Of a DNA stretch of 21,774 bases, positions 1-7,117 are shown in pieces. The stretch spans positions 1-21,774 of the forward strand of contig BNUY01000034.1 in assembly GCA_025997715.1 (NCBI GenBank). The letters are read 5' to 3'. Each line of letters starts with the position of its first letter. The first letter of the stretch is position 1. A program made the position numbers and the translations under genes. Source of the DNA: Spirochaetia bacterium. GTDB taxonomy: Bacteria; Spirochaetota; Spirochaetia; Treponematales; Breznakiellaceae. The notes below the pieces were generated by a model. That model was given only the letters and a program-made list of their open reading frames with translations. It was not told the DNA's origin and searched no databases.

Positions 1-105
1 GCCCTCAAATTTGGTAAAAACCTTCACTCTGCAGCGGTATGTTTTGCATATATGCTTGTACCGGCACTCCATGCACTCGTTTCCGCCAATTATTACTACA
101 TTCAT
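1..105 (-). CDS. DUF2325 protein, second copy (partial, cut by window edge)
   Basis: The minus strand from ATG at 105 down to base 1 encodes the first 35 residues of the same DUF2325 protein found at 299-589. The 105 coding bases are identical to that copy. A strong ribosome binding site (AGGAGG, 111-116) lies 5 bases upstream. A minus-strand promoter sits further up: TTGACA at 184-179 and TATTCT at 161-156, with a 17-bp spacer. The gene continues beyond the left edge, so its full length and integrity are unknown. DUF2325 is a family of small proteins with conserved cysteines and no settled biochemical function; redox or metal sensing is possible but is only inference. A longer open frame across the spacer in another register lacks a ribosome site and looks like a shadow. 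Confidence 0.8.
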   Translation of the reverse strand, partial: MNVVIIGGNECMECRYKHICKTYRCRVKVFTKFEG

Positions 106-155
106 ACCAGCCTCCTTTTGACTGATTATCTACTATAATTCCGATGATGTTACTA

Positions 156-184
156 AGAATATAGCAGCCCAATATTTTTGTCAA
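156..184 (-). promoter_or_regulatory. Sigma70-type promoter of the left DUF2325 copy
   Basis: On the minus strand, TTGACA (184-179), a 17-bp spacer and TATTCT (161-156). The leader contains ATCGGAATTATA (145-134), which recurs downstream of the promoter at 641-669. Confidence 0.65.
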
Positions 185-206
185 GTGGAAACTTATAAAA
201 TATAGA

Positions 207-263
207 GGAATTCTAAGAATATTTCTAAAATCCCTTGACAAGATAATACCTAGTAATTATATA
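207..263 (+). promoter_or_regulatory. Promoter and palindromic upstream element of the right DUF2325 copy
   Basis: TTGACA (235-240), a 17-bp spacer and TATATA (258-263). Upstream, GGAATTCTAAGAAT (207-220) contains the perfect palindrome ATTCT-A-AGAAT (210-220). It lies between the two divergent promoters, and a near copy sits at the same place upstream of the promoter at 641. This is a candidate operator. The GGAAT-type half sites are loosely like those of Rrf2-family regulators, but I do not assign a regulator. Confidence 0.6.
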
Positions 264-298
264 GTATTAATAATATTTTATAGGTCCGGGAGGCTGGT

Positions 299-589
299 AT
301 GAATGTAGTAATAATTGGCGGAAACGAGTGCATGGAGTGCCGGTACAAGCATATATGCAAAACATACCGCTGCAGAGTGAAGGTTTTTACCAAATTTGAG
401 GGCCACTTACCGGATCGTATTGGAAATCCTGACTTAATTGTCCTTTTTACCAACCCGGTGTCCCATGCCTTGGCGCGGGCGGCAAAAAACAAGGCGGCCC
501 GGAATAATATTATGCTTGTACAGTCCCATTGCGGGAGCGGCGATGCCTTGAAGACTATTTTGAAAAATCAAATGGAACCGGGCAGGTAG
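299..589 (+). CDS. DUF2325 domain-containing protein
   Basis: A 96-residue cytoplasmic protein spanning essentially one DUF2325 domain. It opens with a beta-strand and glycine turn (MNVVIIGGNE), then a cysteine cluster CMECRYKHIC (residues 11-20) with another Cys in KTYRC. A second hydrophobic strand follows (PDLIVLFTNPVSH) and then a C-terminal QSHCGSG motif. The Rossmann-like strand/glycine pattern and conserved cysteines suggest a nucleotide, metal or redox ligand, but the function is unproven. GGGAGG (288-293) precedes ATG with good spacing. The gene is half of a perfect inverted duplication with the partial copy at 1-105. The low-GC promoter region and the relics nearby suggest an accessory locus. 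Confidence 0.85.
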   Translation: MNVVIIGGNECMECRYKHICKTYRCRVKVFTKFEGHLPDRIGNPDLIVLFTNPVSHALARAAKNKAARNNIMLVQSHCGSGDALKTILKNQMEPGR

Positions 590-611
590 AATATTCTTTA
601 TAAAAAACATC

Positions 612-669
612 GGAATTCTAGGAATTTTTGTAAAATTCTCTTGACATATTCCGGGGCTTTCAGTATATC
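612..669 (+). promoter_or_regulatory. Promoter of the exported small protein, sharing the DUF2325 upstream element
   Basis: TTGACA (641-646), a 17-bp spacer and TATATC (664-669). Bases 612-646 align with 207-240 with one gap and few changes, including GGAATTCTARGAAT. The copy here, ATTCT-A-GGAAT (615-625), has one mismatch in the palindrome. Confidence 0.6.
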
Positions 670-689
670 ATTATTCATACTAAAGATAT

Positions 690-709
690 CGGAATTATAT
701 ACTATTCCG
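690..709 (+). promoter_or_regulatory. CGGAAT-N8-ATTCCG inverted repeat in the leader
   Basis: CGGAAT (690-695) and ATTCCG (704-709) are perfect inverted arms just downstream of the promoter and 24 bases before the start codon. The left arm and its flank (ATCGGAATTATA, 688-699) recur in the leader of the left DUF2325 copy (145-134, minus strand). A repressor site for a shared regulon is plausible; no regulator can be named. Confidence 0.45.
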
Positions 710-732
710 GTACAGTAAAATAGGAGGCTATT

Positions 733-987
733 ATGAAACGTGTATTTGCGGTAGTGGCGGGGGCGCTGTTGCTCTCGTCAGTGTTTTTTGGGTTCGCGAA
801 AAAGGCTACAGAAAAGTATCCTTATGGCGCCTTTGATATCGGCTATGCGGGGTCAACCTGCGGGTCCCCCACCTCTATAGCCAAATTGAAGGGCTTCTTC
901 CGTATCAGAGGCGAATGGCACCGTAGCGAAATACCAGCCCGGGTCCTTAAAATTTTTGAAAAAATCGGTATAGACTACCTAAAATAA
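733..987 (+). CDS. Small exported protein of unknown function
   Basis: An 84-residue protein. Residues 1-22 form a clear signal peptide: positive start MKR, hydrophobic core VFAVVAGALLLSSVFF, then a probable cleavage site near GFA-KK. The mature part is about 60 residues, basic, with one Cys and a glycine/aromatic-rich patch (YPYGAFDIGYAGSTCGS); it ends in an amphipathic helix. I do not recognise a family. AGGAGG (722-727) is well placed before ATG. The gene has its own promoter carrying the same upstream and leader elements as the DUF2325 genes, so the three are probably co-regulated. It likely acts in the periplasm or at the outer membrane. Confidence 0.7.
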   Translation: MKRVFAVVAGALLLSSVFFGFAKKATEKYPYGAFDIGYAGSTCGSPTSIAKLKGFFRIRGEWHRSEIPARVLKIFEKIGIDYLK

Positions 988-1021
988 GCGGAGTTAGGGC
1001 TTAAAAATAGGAGATAAAAGT

Positions 1022-1309
1022 ATGACAATTAGAGAAGCAAAAAGTATTGTTGAAAAAAGAGGCTATAGAATTAGAAAAAGCTTAAAGGAACAAAAGTTTA
1101 GGAGTAGGTTTTCTGTAAGTATCTGTGACAAAGAATACAAAGGCGAGAGCTACAAGGACGTAAGAATTATACAAACTGATTCGCTCGGCGAAACTCGGAA
1201 CATCGACATGACAATGGAGGAGGCAGCAGACCTGTATGACCAGCTTGAACCCCTCGTAAATGACTCGGCACTCATGGCTGCCGGTTGGCACATAACTTGG
1301 CCAAAATAG
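1022..1309 (+). CDS. Hypothetical protein, 95 residues
   Basis: Soluble and highly charged, with an N-terminal helix (MTIREAKSIVEKRGYRIRKS), a central strand region and a C-terminal acidic helix (MTMEEAADLYDQLEPL). There is no signal peptide, membrane segment or recognised motif. TAGGAG lies about 8 bases before ATG, and the gap to the preceding gene is 34 bases, so the two may be cotranscribed. Codon use is AT-rich, like the other accessory genes here. The same reading frame resumes after three stops (1307, 1319, 1343) as a lysine-rich stretch ending at 1444, so the gene may once have been longer. Confidence 0.6.
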   Translation: MTIREAKSIVEKRGYRIRKSLKEQKFRSRFSVSICDKEYKGESYKDVRIIQTDSLGETRNIDMTMEEAADLYDQLEPLVNDSALMAAGWHITWPK

Positions 1310-1345
1310 GCCCCTTATTAGGGAACAGAGCCAAAAAATAAATAA

Positions 1346-1444
1346 AGCCTATTACCAAAAGGTATCAAAAAGGCTTATCCGAAAAAAGCTAAAAAACCTG
1401 TTAAAGTAGCAGTAAAAAAGACCACTAAAAAAGCTGACCCATGA
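1346..1444 (+). pseudogene. Lysine-rich coding relic (histone H1-like tail)
   Basis: This frame, which is also the frame of 1022-1309, is open for 32 codons after the TAA at 1343. It reads as a Lys/Ala/Pro/Val tail, with KKAKKPVKVAVKKTTKKADP before TGA at 1442-1444. No start codon precedes it. The composition resembles C-terminal tails of bacterial histone H1-like or other nucleic-acid-binding proteins. Its TGA overlaps the ATG of the next gene (ATGA, 1441-1444), a typical operon junction, so a real upstream gene probably ended here before decaying. Confidence 0.4.
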
Positions 1445-1851
1445 CGACCAAGGGCAAAAAAAGTCTATCTTTCAGTAGTCTAACACATAAGCGGGGCGAA
1501 GTCTCTCACTCCGCTTTAAAATTGCTGCCAGGCGATCCTCTACCCTTGCCTATAGGGGAGTCTCTCTGGCTCATCGACAAAGTGGAGCCCTGGCTGCCCG
1601 ACGGGACAAGCTTTAAGTATCTTGGAAAAACACCAAAACACTTTTTGGCGGATCCGGCCCTGAGCGCGCGGCTCTTGGATATTACCCCTGACCGGCTTTT
1701 ACAGGGAACCCGGGAGAAAACCATAACCGGCGCCGAACTCCGGCATCTTCATGAATACCGTGTCGTCAAGCTGGTTATAAACTCAGGCCCCTGCGCCTAT
1801 ACCCGTAAAGATGGTGTACATATCGTTCCGCTGGCACTCCTTGGGCCATAA
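1441..1851 (+). CDS. Hypothetical protein, 136 residues
   Basis: A soluble protein with no signal peptide and no family I recognise. The N-terminus is basic (MTTKGKKSLSFSS). The middle is rich in Leu/Pro (LLPGDPLPLPIGESLWLIDK), and the C-terminal third has two short strands (RVVKLVINSG, GVHIVPLALLGP). No good Shine-Dalgarno precedes ATG. The start codon overlaps the stop of the lysine-rich frame upstream, so translation may once have been coupled to it. The composition is more GC-rich than the preceding small ORFs and consistent with real coding sequence. Confidence 0.5.
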   Translation: MTTKGKKSLSFSSLTHKRGEVSHSALKLLPGDPLPLPIGESLWLIDKVEPWLPDGTSFKYLGKTPKHFLADPALSARLLDITPDRLLQGTREKTITGAELRHLHEYRVVKLVINSGPCAYTRKDGVHIVPLALLGP

Positions 1852-1947
1852 ATTAGACTAGTACCTTTGCGGCGGTACCGCACGTAAGCTATGGCAAGGC
1901 GATGTCCAAAATGGTATACTGGGGGAACAATATAATAGGTGACTAAA

Positions 1948-2730
1948 TTGAAGATACTGAGTTGGAATGTAAACGGCATCCGGGCGGTGGAAAAACGGGG
2001 CTTTGTGGAGTGGCTCCGGCAGGAATCCCCGGATATGCTCTGCCTCCAGGAAACCAAGGCCCATCCCGGTCAGCTTTCCCCGGAACTTACCGCCCCGGTG
2101 AACAAGGACGGGAAACCCTACCGGACCTACTGGGCCAGCGCCCGGAAAAAAGGGTACTCCGGAGTGGCTATTTATAGTAGAAAGGAGCCCCTGGATGTTC
2201 AGCCTTTGGGGGTCCCGGAGTTTGACGATGAGGGGCGGGTATTACAGGCGGACTTTAAGGACTTTGTTCTGATAAGCGCCTACTTCCCCAATTCCCAGGA
2301 TGCCGGCGCACGGCTGGGCTACAAGCTGGACTTCTGCGCCGCCATCCTGGCCTGCTGCAACAAGCTTGTCGCTGCGGGCCGCCATCTGGTGCTTTGCGGG
2401 GATTACAATATCGCCCATACCCCCATCGATATCGCCCGGCCCAAGGAGAATGAGGGAAACGCCGGGTATCTCCCCGAGGAACGGGCCTGGATGGATACCT
2501 TTACCGCCGCAGGGTATGTGGACACCTTCCGGAGCCTGCACCCCGGGGAGCCCAACCATTACAGTTGGTGGTCCTACCGGGCGGGCGCACGGGAACGGAA
2601 TGTGGGGTGGCGGATTGACTACCACTGTGTGGACCGGGCCTTTATGCCCAAGGTGAGAAGCTCGATAATCAGGCCCGAGGTACCGGGCTCGGACCATTGC
2701 CCGGTGCAAATTGAAGTGAGGACCAAATGA
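1948..2730 (+). CDS. xth: Exodeoxyribonuclease III (AP endonuclease)
   Basis: Base-excision repair enzyme that cleaves 5' to abasic sites and removes 3' blocking groups, and is also a 3'-5' exonuclease; it is cytoplasmic. The 260 residues cover the whole endonuclease/exonuclease/phosphatase fold. Visible motifs are WNVNG (N7), LQETK (E35), YFPN, GDYN (D152, N154), WRIDYH (D224) and SDHCP (H250). These positions match E. coli enzyme numbering closely when translation starts at TTG 1948. That start has AGGTGA (1937-1942) 5 bases upstream. A GTG at 1939 in frame would add three residues with a poor ribosome site, and an automated annotation may use it. The stop overlaps the next gene's start (ATGA, 2727-2730). 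Confidence 0.95.
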   Translation: MKILSWNVNGIRAVEKRGFVEWLRQESPDMLCLQETKAHPGQLSPELTAPVNKDGKPYRTYWASARKKGYSGVAIYSRKEPLDVQPLGVPEFDDEGRVLQADFKDFVLISAYFPNSQDAGARLGYKLDFCAAILACCNKLVAAGRHLVLCGDYNIAHTPIDIARPKENEGNAGYLPEERAWMDTFTAAGYVDTFRSLHPGEPNHYSWWSYRAGARERNVGWRIDYHCVDRAFMPKVRSSIIRPEVPGSDHCPVQIEVRTK

Positions 2731-3332
2731 GAATGAAGATGAAGATAAAATACAATTCCCCCATGGTGCTGACCTATGCTTTTCTCAGCGCCGTTGTGCT
2801 GCTCCTGACCCAGTTTACGTCCCATTCCATGACCCAGCTCTGGTTTATGGTGCCCGGCAGGGGGAGTTTTGACCCTTCGCGGATACGGCACTGGATAACC
2901 CTCTTTACCCATGTTATCGGCCATTCAAACTGGAACCATTTATTGAACAACTTCGCCTTTATCCTGCTCATCGGTCCCATGCTGGAAACCACCTACGGCT
3001 CCCTGTCCCTGCTCCTGATGATCGCCATCACCGCCCTGGTAACGGGGGTGCTGAACGTGTTTCTCTTCAAAACCGCCCTCCTGGGCGCTTCCGGCGTCGT
3101 GTTTATGATGATTTTGTTGTCCTCCTTCACCAACTTTACCGAGGGGGAAATTCCCCTGACCTTCATCCTGGTACTGGCGCTGTACCTGGGGCGGGAACTG
3201 TTCAATTCCTTCAGTGCAAACAATGTTTCTGAGTTTGCCCACATCGCCGGGGGTTTCTGCGGCAGCCTCTTCGGGTTTTTCAGGCCCGCAAGGCGTGGGC
3301 CGAGGCCGGGACCAATGCTGGAAGAACTGTAG
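2727..3332 (+). CDS. Rhomboid family intramembrane serine protease
   Basis: A polytopic inner-membrane protease of 201 residues with about six hydrophobic segments, the minimal rhomboid core. Family signatures are HLLNN (H71, N75) in the second transmembrane helix, the catalytic serine in GASG (S122) and the catalytic histidine in EFAHIAGG (H172). Rhomboids cut transmembrane substrates within the bilayer; the substrate here is unknown. ATG overlaps the exonuclease stop by 4 bp and further in-frame ATGs follow at once (2733, 2739), so the exact start is uncertain. The C-terminus is a short basic/proline tail (RPARRGPRPGP). The next gene starts on the last base of its stop codon. Confidence 0.93.
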   Translation: MRMKMKIKYNSPMVLTYAFLSAVVLLLTQFTSHSMTQLWFMVPGRGSFDPSRIRHWITLFTHVIGHSNWNHLLNNFAFILLIGPMLETTYGSLSLLLMIAITALVTGVLNVFLFKTALLGASGVVFMMILLSSFTNFTEGEIPLTFILVLALYLGRELFNSFSANNVSEFAHIAGGFCGSLFGFFRPARRGPRPGPMLEEL

Positions 3333-4018
3333 TGCGTATAGCGGGATTGGCGGTGTTACTATTACTGACGCCCGCCCTCTACGGTTTGAATATTTCGATC
3401 ACCGGGAAGGAAGCGGGTATTGAGCTTACGCCGGAATATAACCGGACCTATTACGGATGCATGACCTTCGCCGGTTCCGCAGCCCTTGAATTGAATGGGC
3501 GCTATACCACCCGGGGCAGCTTTTCCGTGTTAGCCGCCGGTAAGGCCTACGAGGTCAACACCGCCGCGGGTTTTAGGATGAAACTACTCCGTAATCTGCC
3601 CCTCTATGTGTACCTTTCCTATATATTTAACACCATCCCGGACTATGAAACCCACAGTCATACTATTCTTCCTCTCATAGGTTTCAGGGGAAAGTATGCG
3701 GGGATTACCCTGGGGCACAACTTCCGCTTCACCGTCTTCTTTGACGAACCGGCTATTTTTGAGCCGATCCTGGCAGCCGAGGCCTACGTCAATTTTTATA
3801 ATACCGAAAAATTCAGAATCGGGTTACGGGCCGCCAACTTCAATGATCTTGCCGCCGGCAATTTCGGCGCTTATTACCTCAGCCTGAACAGCACCCTGGG
3901 TATTACCCGATGGCTTTCCCTGCGAAACGACATGGAATTCTACCAGACCGGAAGCGTCGGCCTAAGCGCCAACTTTTACGGCATGGCCTATAAGGCGGGG
4001 GTGGTATTCAAATGGTAG
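3332..4018 (+). CDS. Exported beta-barrel outer-membrane protein, unknown function
   Basis: A 228-residue protein. A GTG start at 3332 shares its G with the upstream TAG. Residues 1-19 are a signal peptide (MRIAGLAVLLLLTPALYGL). The mature protein alternates polar and hydrophobic/aromatic residues in many short strands (YVYLSYIF, AGITLGHNFRFTVFF, FGAYYLSLNSTLGITRWL), and the last residues are VVFKW. An aromatic C-terminal residue on a beta-strand is the outer-membrane insertion signal recognised by BamA. No specific family is recognised; a small 8-10-strand barrel is likely. It overlaps the following metallophosphoesterase by 7 bp, so the two are probably coexpressed. Confidence 0.75.
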   Translation: MRIAGLAVLLLLTPALYGLNISITGKEAGIELTPEYNRTYYGCMTFAGSAALELNGRYTTRGSFSVLAAGKAYEVNTAAGFRMKLLRNLPLYVYLSYIFNTIPDYETHSHTILPLIGFRGKYAGITLGHNFRFTVFFDEPAIFEPILAAEAYVNFYNTEKFRIGLRAANFNDLAAGNFGAYYLSLNSTLGITRWLSLRNDMEFYQTGSVGLSANFYGMAYKAGVVFKW

Positions 4019-4836
4019 TATCGCTGCGCGGAAAGATACCGCTTCTGGCCATCCTCCTTGCGGCCCTTTCCCTTCAGGCGGCTTGCAATGTGGACTTCTT
4101 CGGCCTTTTCGGTTCCACCGAACTGGATACACGGCTTGAGAGCAAAAACCGCTTTGCTTTTCTGAGGGATGCCGACAGAAACCTTTCCCTGGGGGAAACG
4201 TATTCGTTTATTGTACTGAGCGATACCCACATTGAAAAGGGCGATGCCCAGGGGCTTGAAAAACTGAAGGATGTCCTTAATGGCGCCGCCTTTGTGGTCA
4301 TTACCGGGGATATTACCCAGAGCGGCCGCCGGCAGGATGTGCAGAAATTCATCGACATAGCCCATATGCTTAGCGTCCCCTGTTACCCGGTTATCGGGAA
4401 CCACGATATTTATTTTGATAACTGGCCGGTATGGAGGGACCTGATCGGTTCTACCCGCTATCGTATTAATAGCGATACTACTACGCTGTTTATCCTGGAT
4501 TCCGCCAACGCCTCCTTCGGCGCAGCCCAGCTTGACTGGCTTCAGGATGAGCTCCGGACGGCCAAAAAGCATGTCTTTGTTTTTACCCATGCCAATTTGT
4601 TTGTGCAATACCCGGGTGATATTGAACAGATCACCGACACCCGGGAACGGGCCAGGATCATGTCAATCCTCAAGGGCCGTGCCGACGCCATGTTCGCGGG
4701 CCATGTACACCGGCGGATTATCCGGAAAGCCGGGGGCGTCGACTATATCACTATTGAGGATTTTAAGAGCAGCAAGACCTACTGCCGGGTACATGTTTCG
4801 GAGGGAGGGTTTAGCTATGAATTTAAGGAACTGTAG
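4012..4836 (+). CDS. Lipoprotein calcineurin-like metallophosphoesterase
   Basis: A 274-residue protein with a lipoprotein signal (hydrophobic LLAILLAALS, lipobox LQAAC with Cys25), so the enzyme should be anchored on the periplasmic side of a membrane. It carries the full dimetal phosphoesterase signature: DTH (D71, H73), GD (D100), GNHD (N130, H131, D132), FTHAN (H193) and GHVH (H231, H233). Members hydrolyse phosphomonoesters, phosphodiesters or nucleotides; the substrate cannot be read from the sequence. It overlaps the outer-membrane protein gene by 7 bp. A 45-bp gap without an obvious terminator separates it from the regulator gene downstream, so transcription may continue. Confidence 0.9.
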   Translation: MVVSLRGKIPLLAILLAALSLQAACNVDFFGLFGSTELDTRLESKNRFAFLRDADRNLSLGETYSFIVLSDTHIEKGDAQGLEKLKDVLNGAAFVVITGDITQSGRRQDVQKFIDIAHMLSVPCYPVIGNHDIYFDNWPVWRDLIGSTRYRINSDTTTLFILDSANASFGAAQLDWLQDELRTAKKHVFVFTHANLFVQYPGDIEQITDTRERARIMSILKGRADAMFAGHVHRRIIRKAGGVDYITIEDFKSSKTYCRVHVSEGGFSYEFKEL

Positions 4837-4881
4837 CAGGCGCTTGAAAAAAATTCGGCGGCAGTATACACTCATTCCATT

Positions 4882-5430
4882 ATGCAGGATAATCTTGCCC
4901 AGATACCGGGACGAATCAAGGAACTACGGGAGATAATGGAAGTCAGCGCCATGGATATGGCGGCGGATACCGGCGTCCCCTACGAAACCTATACCCGGTA
5001 CGAATCCGGGGAACTGGACATCCCCATCAGTGTTCTCTACAAAATAGCCCACCGGCTCGGTACGGACGCCACCGTGTTGCTGACCGGGGAGGACCCCAGG
5101 ATGGATACCGCCAGCGTGTGCCGGGCGGGCAAGGGGGTAGAGGTTGAGCGGTACCCGGGCTATGAGTTTTCCAGCCTGGCCTACAATTTCAAAAACCGGA
5201 CCCTGGAGCCCCTGCTGGTGTTTCTGGACCCGTCCAGGGAACCCGCCGCAGAGGTGACCCACTCCGGCCAGGAGTTCAACTATGTGATTGAGGGGGTAGT
5301 AAAGGTAACGGTGAACAAACGGGAGTATATCCTTGAGGCTGGGGACTCCATCTACTTCAACGCCCTGCTCCCCCATGCCCAGAGCGCAGTAAAGCTGCCG
5401 TCAAAATTCATTACCATCATACAGGAATAA
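4882..5430 (+). CDS. XRE-family regulator with C-terminal cupin domain
   Basis: A 182-residue protein. Residues about 10-65 are a lambda-repressor-like helix-turn-helix (IKELREIMEVSAMDMAADTG followed by YTRYESGELDIP). Residues about 105-182 are a cupin_2 small-molecule-binding barrel with the motifs HSGQEFNYVIEG and GDSIYFNALLPHAQ. Such proteins sense a metabolite and control neighbouring metabolic genes. One base separates its stop from the acyl-CoA synthetase start, and this XRE-cupin/AMP-synthetase pairing recurs in anaerobes, so it probably regulates, and may sense a product or substrate of, that enzyme. No clear Shine-Dalgarno precedes ATG; cotranscription from upstream is likely. Confidence 0.88.
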   Translation: MQDNLAQIPGRIKELREIMEVSAMDMAADTGVPYETYTRYESGELDIPISVLYKIAHRLGTDATVLLTGEDPRMDTASVCRAGKGVEVERYPGYEFSSLAYNFKNRTLEPLLVFLDPSREPAAEVTHSGQEFNYVIEGVVKVTVNKREYILEAGDSIYFNALLPHAQSAVKLPSKFITIIQE

Positions 5431-5431
5431 C

Positions 5432-7117
5432 ATGAACGAGATACTGTCTAAATATTGCCCCCGGATAGACTTCGACAGCTACGAAGATTTTTACCGGAAT
5501 TACCAATGCATTGTCCCGGACAACTTCAATTTTGCCTACGATGTGACCGATGAATGGGCGCGGATCAAACCGGACAAGCTCGCCCTGGTCTGGACCAACG
5601 ATGCTGCGGAAATGAAGTCCTACACCTTTGGCGATATGAAACGCCTGAGCGACAAGGCCGCCAACGCCCTCCTTGCCCTGGGTATCAAGAAAGGTGACGT
5701 AGTAATGCTGATCCTCAAGCAGCGCCCCGAAGTTTGGGTGATGTTAAACGCCCTGATGAAGATAGGCGCGATCTGCATCCCCGGCACCTACCAGCTCACC
5801 CAAAAGGACATTGTATACCGCTGCAATATCGCCGAGGTTAAACTCCTTGTCAGTGTGGATGACCCGGAACTGGTGGCAAATATTTCCGCCGCCCGTGCCC
5901 AATGTCCGGGGCTTAAAAAAATAGCCCTGGTGGGGACGCAAATCCCCGAAGGCTTTATCGACATGGGCGCTGAAATAGAAAAGGCGCCAGACGCATTTGT
6001 CCGGCCCACGGGCGCTGCGGGAACCGTGACCAAAGACAATATGCTGATATACTTTTCTTCCGGTACCACCGGGATGCCCAAGATGGTGCTCCACAACTAT
6101 TCCCTGCCCCTGGGGCACATCGTTACGGCGAAGTACTGGCAGTGCGTGGAGGATGATAAAATCCATTTGACCCAAACCGATTCCGGTTGGGCAAAATTTG
6201 CCTGGGGCAAGATCTACGGGCAGTGGATCTGCGGGGCGGCTATCGGCGCATACGATACGGAGAAGTTTACCCCCCAGGGCATTCTCGACGCCCTGGGACG
6301 CATCCGTCCCACCACCTTCTGCGCTCCCGCCACGATCTTCCGGTTCCTCATCAAGGAGGATCTTTCGGGCTATGATTTTAGTTATATTAAACACAGTTCC
6401 GTTGCGGGGGAACCCCTGAGCCCCGAGGTGTACTATAAATTAAAGGAACTCACGGGTCTGGAAATCCGGGAAGGCTTTGGTCAGTCGGAAACCTCGGTGA
6501 TGGCCGCCACCTTCAAGTGGCTCCCGGTACGGCCCGGCTCCATGGGAAAGCCCTCGCCCCTCTTCGGTCTCAATCTGCTGGACGAAAATGAGCAGCCCTG
6601 CGATGACGGCATTGTGGGTAACATCAGTATTACTAACGGCGGTGATAAGCCCCCGCCGGGATTGTTTACCGGCTACTGGAAGGACGAGGAGATCACCCGG
6701 AACTGCTGGTACGACGGTACCTATCACACCGGGGACATGGCCTGGCATGACGGCGACGGTTACTACTGGTTCATCGGCAGAAACGATGACGTGATCAAGT
6801 GTTCGGGTTACCGCATCGGCCCCTTCGAGGTGGAAAGTGCTTTGATGGAACACCCCTCGGTGCTGGAGTGCGCGGTCACCGCCGCCCCGGACCCGAACCG
6901 CGGTCAGGTGGTTAAGGCCACCGTGGTATTGGCCCGGGGCTTTACGGCCATAGAAGAACTGAAGCGGGAACTGCAAAACCACGTCAAACGGGTTACCGCC
7001 CCCTACAAGTACCCCCGGATTGTGGAATTTGTGGAGGATCTGCCCAAGACAATCAGCGGAAAGATCCAGCGGAACGTGATACGGAAGCAGGACGGTTCGG
7101 AAACTCCCGCGCAATGA
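5432..7117 (+). CDS. AMP-forming acyl-CoA synthetase (acetyl-/medium-chain type)
   Basis: A member of the ANL adenylating superfamily that activates a carboxylic acid with ATP to an acyl-AMP and transfers the acyl group to CoA. The 561 residues are full length and cytoplasmic. Core motifs are the phosphate loop SSGTTGMPK (from residue 209), REGFGQSET, YHTGDMAWHDGDGYYWFIGR and SGYRIGPFEVESAL. The catalytic lysine is in SGKIQRN (K544), a site often acetylated in this family. Overall it resembles prpE/acs-like and medium-chain synthetases; the natural acid is not determinable here. It sits between the XRE-cupin regulator (1-bp gap) and the PHP gene (4-bp overlap), probably one operon. Confidence 0.93.
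   Translation: MNEILSKYCPRIDFDSYEDFYRNYQCIVPDNFNFAYDVTDEWARIKPDKLALVWTNDAAEMKSYTFGDMKRLSDKAANALLALGIKKGDVVMLILKQRPEVWVMLNALMKIGAICIPGTYQLTQKDIVYRCNIAEVKLLVSVDDPELVANISAARAQCPGLKKIALVGTQIPEGFIDMGAEIEKAPDAFVRPTGAAGTVTKDNMLIYFSSGTTGMPKMVLHNYSLPLGHIVTAKYWQCVEDDKIHLTQTDSGWAKFAWGKIYGQWICGAAIGAYDTEKFTPQGILDALGRIRPTTFCAPATIFRFLIKEDLSGYDFSYIKHSSVAGEPLSPEVYYKLKELTGLEIREGFGQSETSVMAATFKWLPVRPGSMGKPSPLFGLNLLDENEQPCDDGIVGNISITNGGDKPPPGLFTGYWKDEEITRNCWYDGTYHTGDMAWHDGDGYYWFIGRNDDVIKCSGYRIGPFEVESALMEHPSVLECAVTAAPDPNRGQVVKATVVLARGFTAIEELKRELQNHVKRVTAPYKYPRIVEFVEDLPKTISGKIQRNVIRKQDGSETPAQ

Larger units (their letters stand above)
1..403. repeat. Perfect 115-bp inverted repeat around a 173-bp promoter spacer
   Basis: Bases 1-115 are the exact reverse complement of bases 289-403. 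Identity begins within the Shine-Dalgarno sequences and runs to the window edge, so the true repeat may be longer. The spacer 116-288 is not repeated; it holds two outward promoters. Identity over silent positions implies a recent inverted duplication, gene conversion or inversion between the arms. An assembly artefact also has to be considered. Confidence 0.95.

Noticed and set aside
5..241. 78-codon minus-strand ORF across the divergent promoter region
   Set aside because: It has no ribosome site, spans two promoters and is out of frame with the DUF2325 copy that uses the good AGGAGG/ATG.
2242..2709. 155-codon minus-strand ORF opposite exonuclease III
   Set aside because: Overlaps the catalytic half of a certain gene; the composition is a GC-rich shadow.
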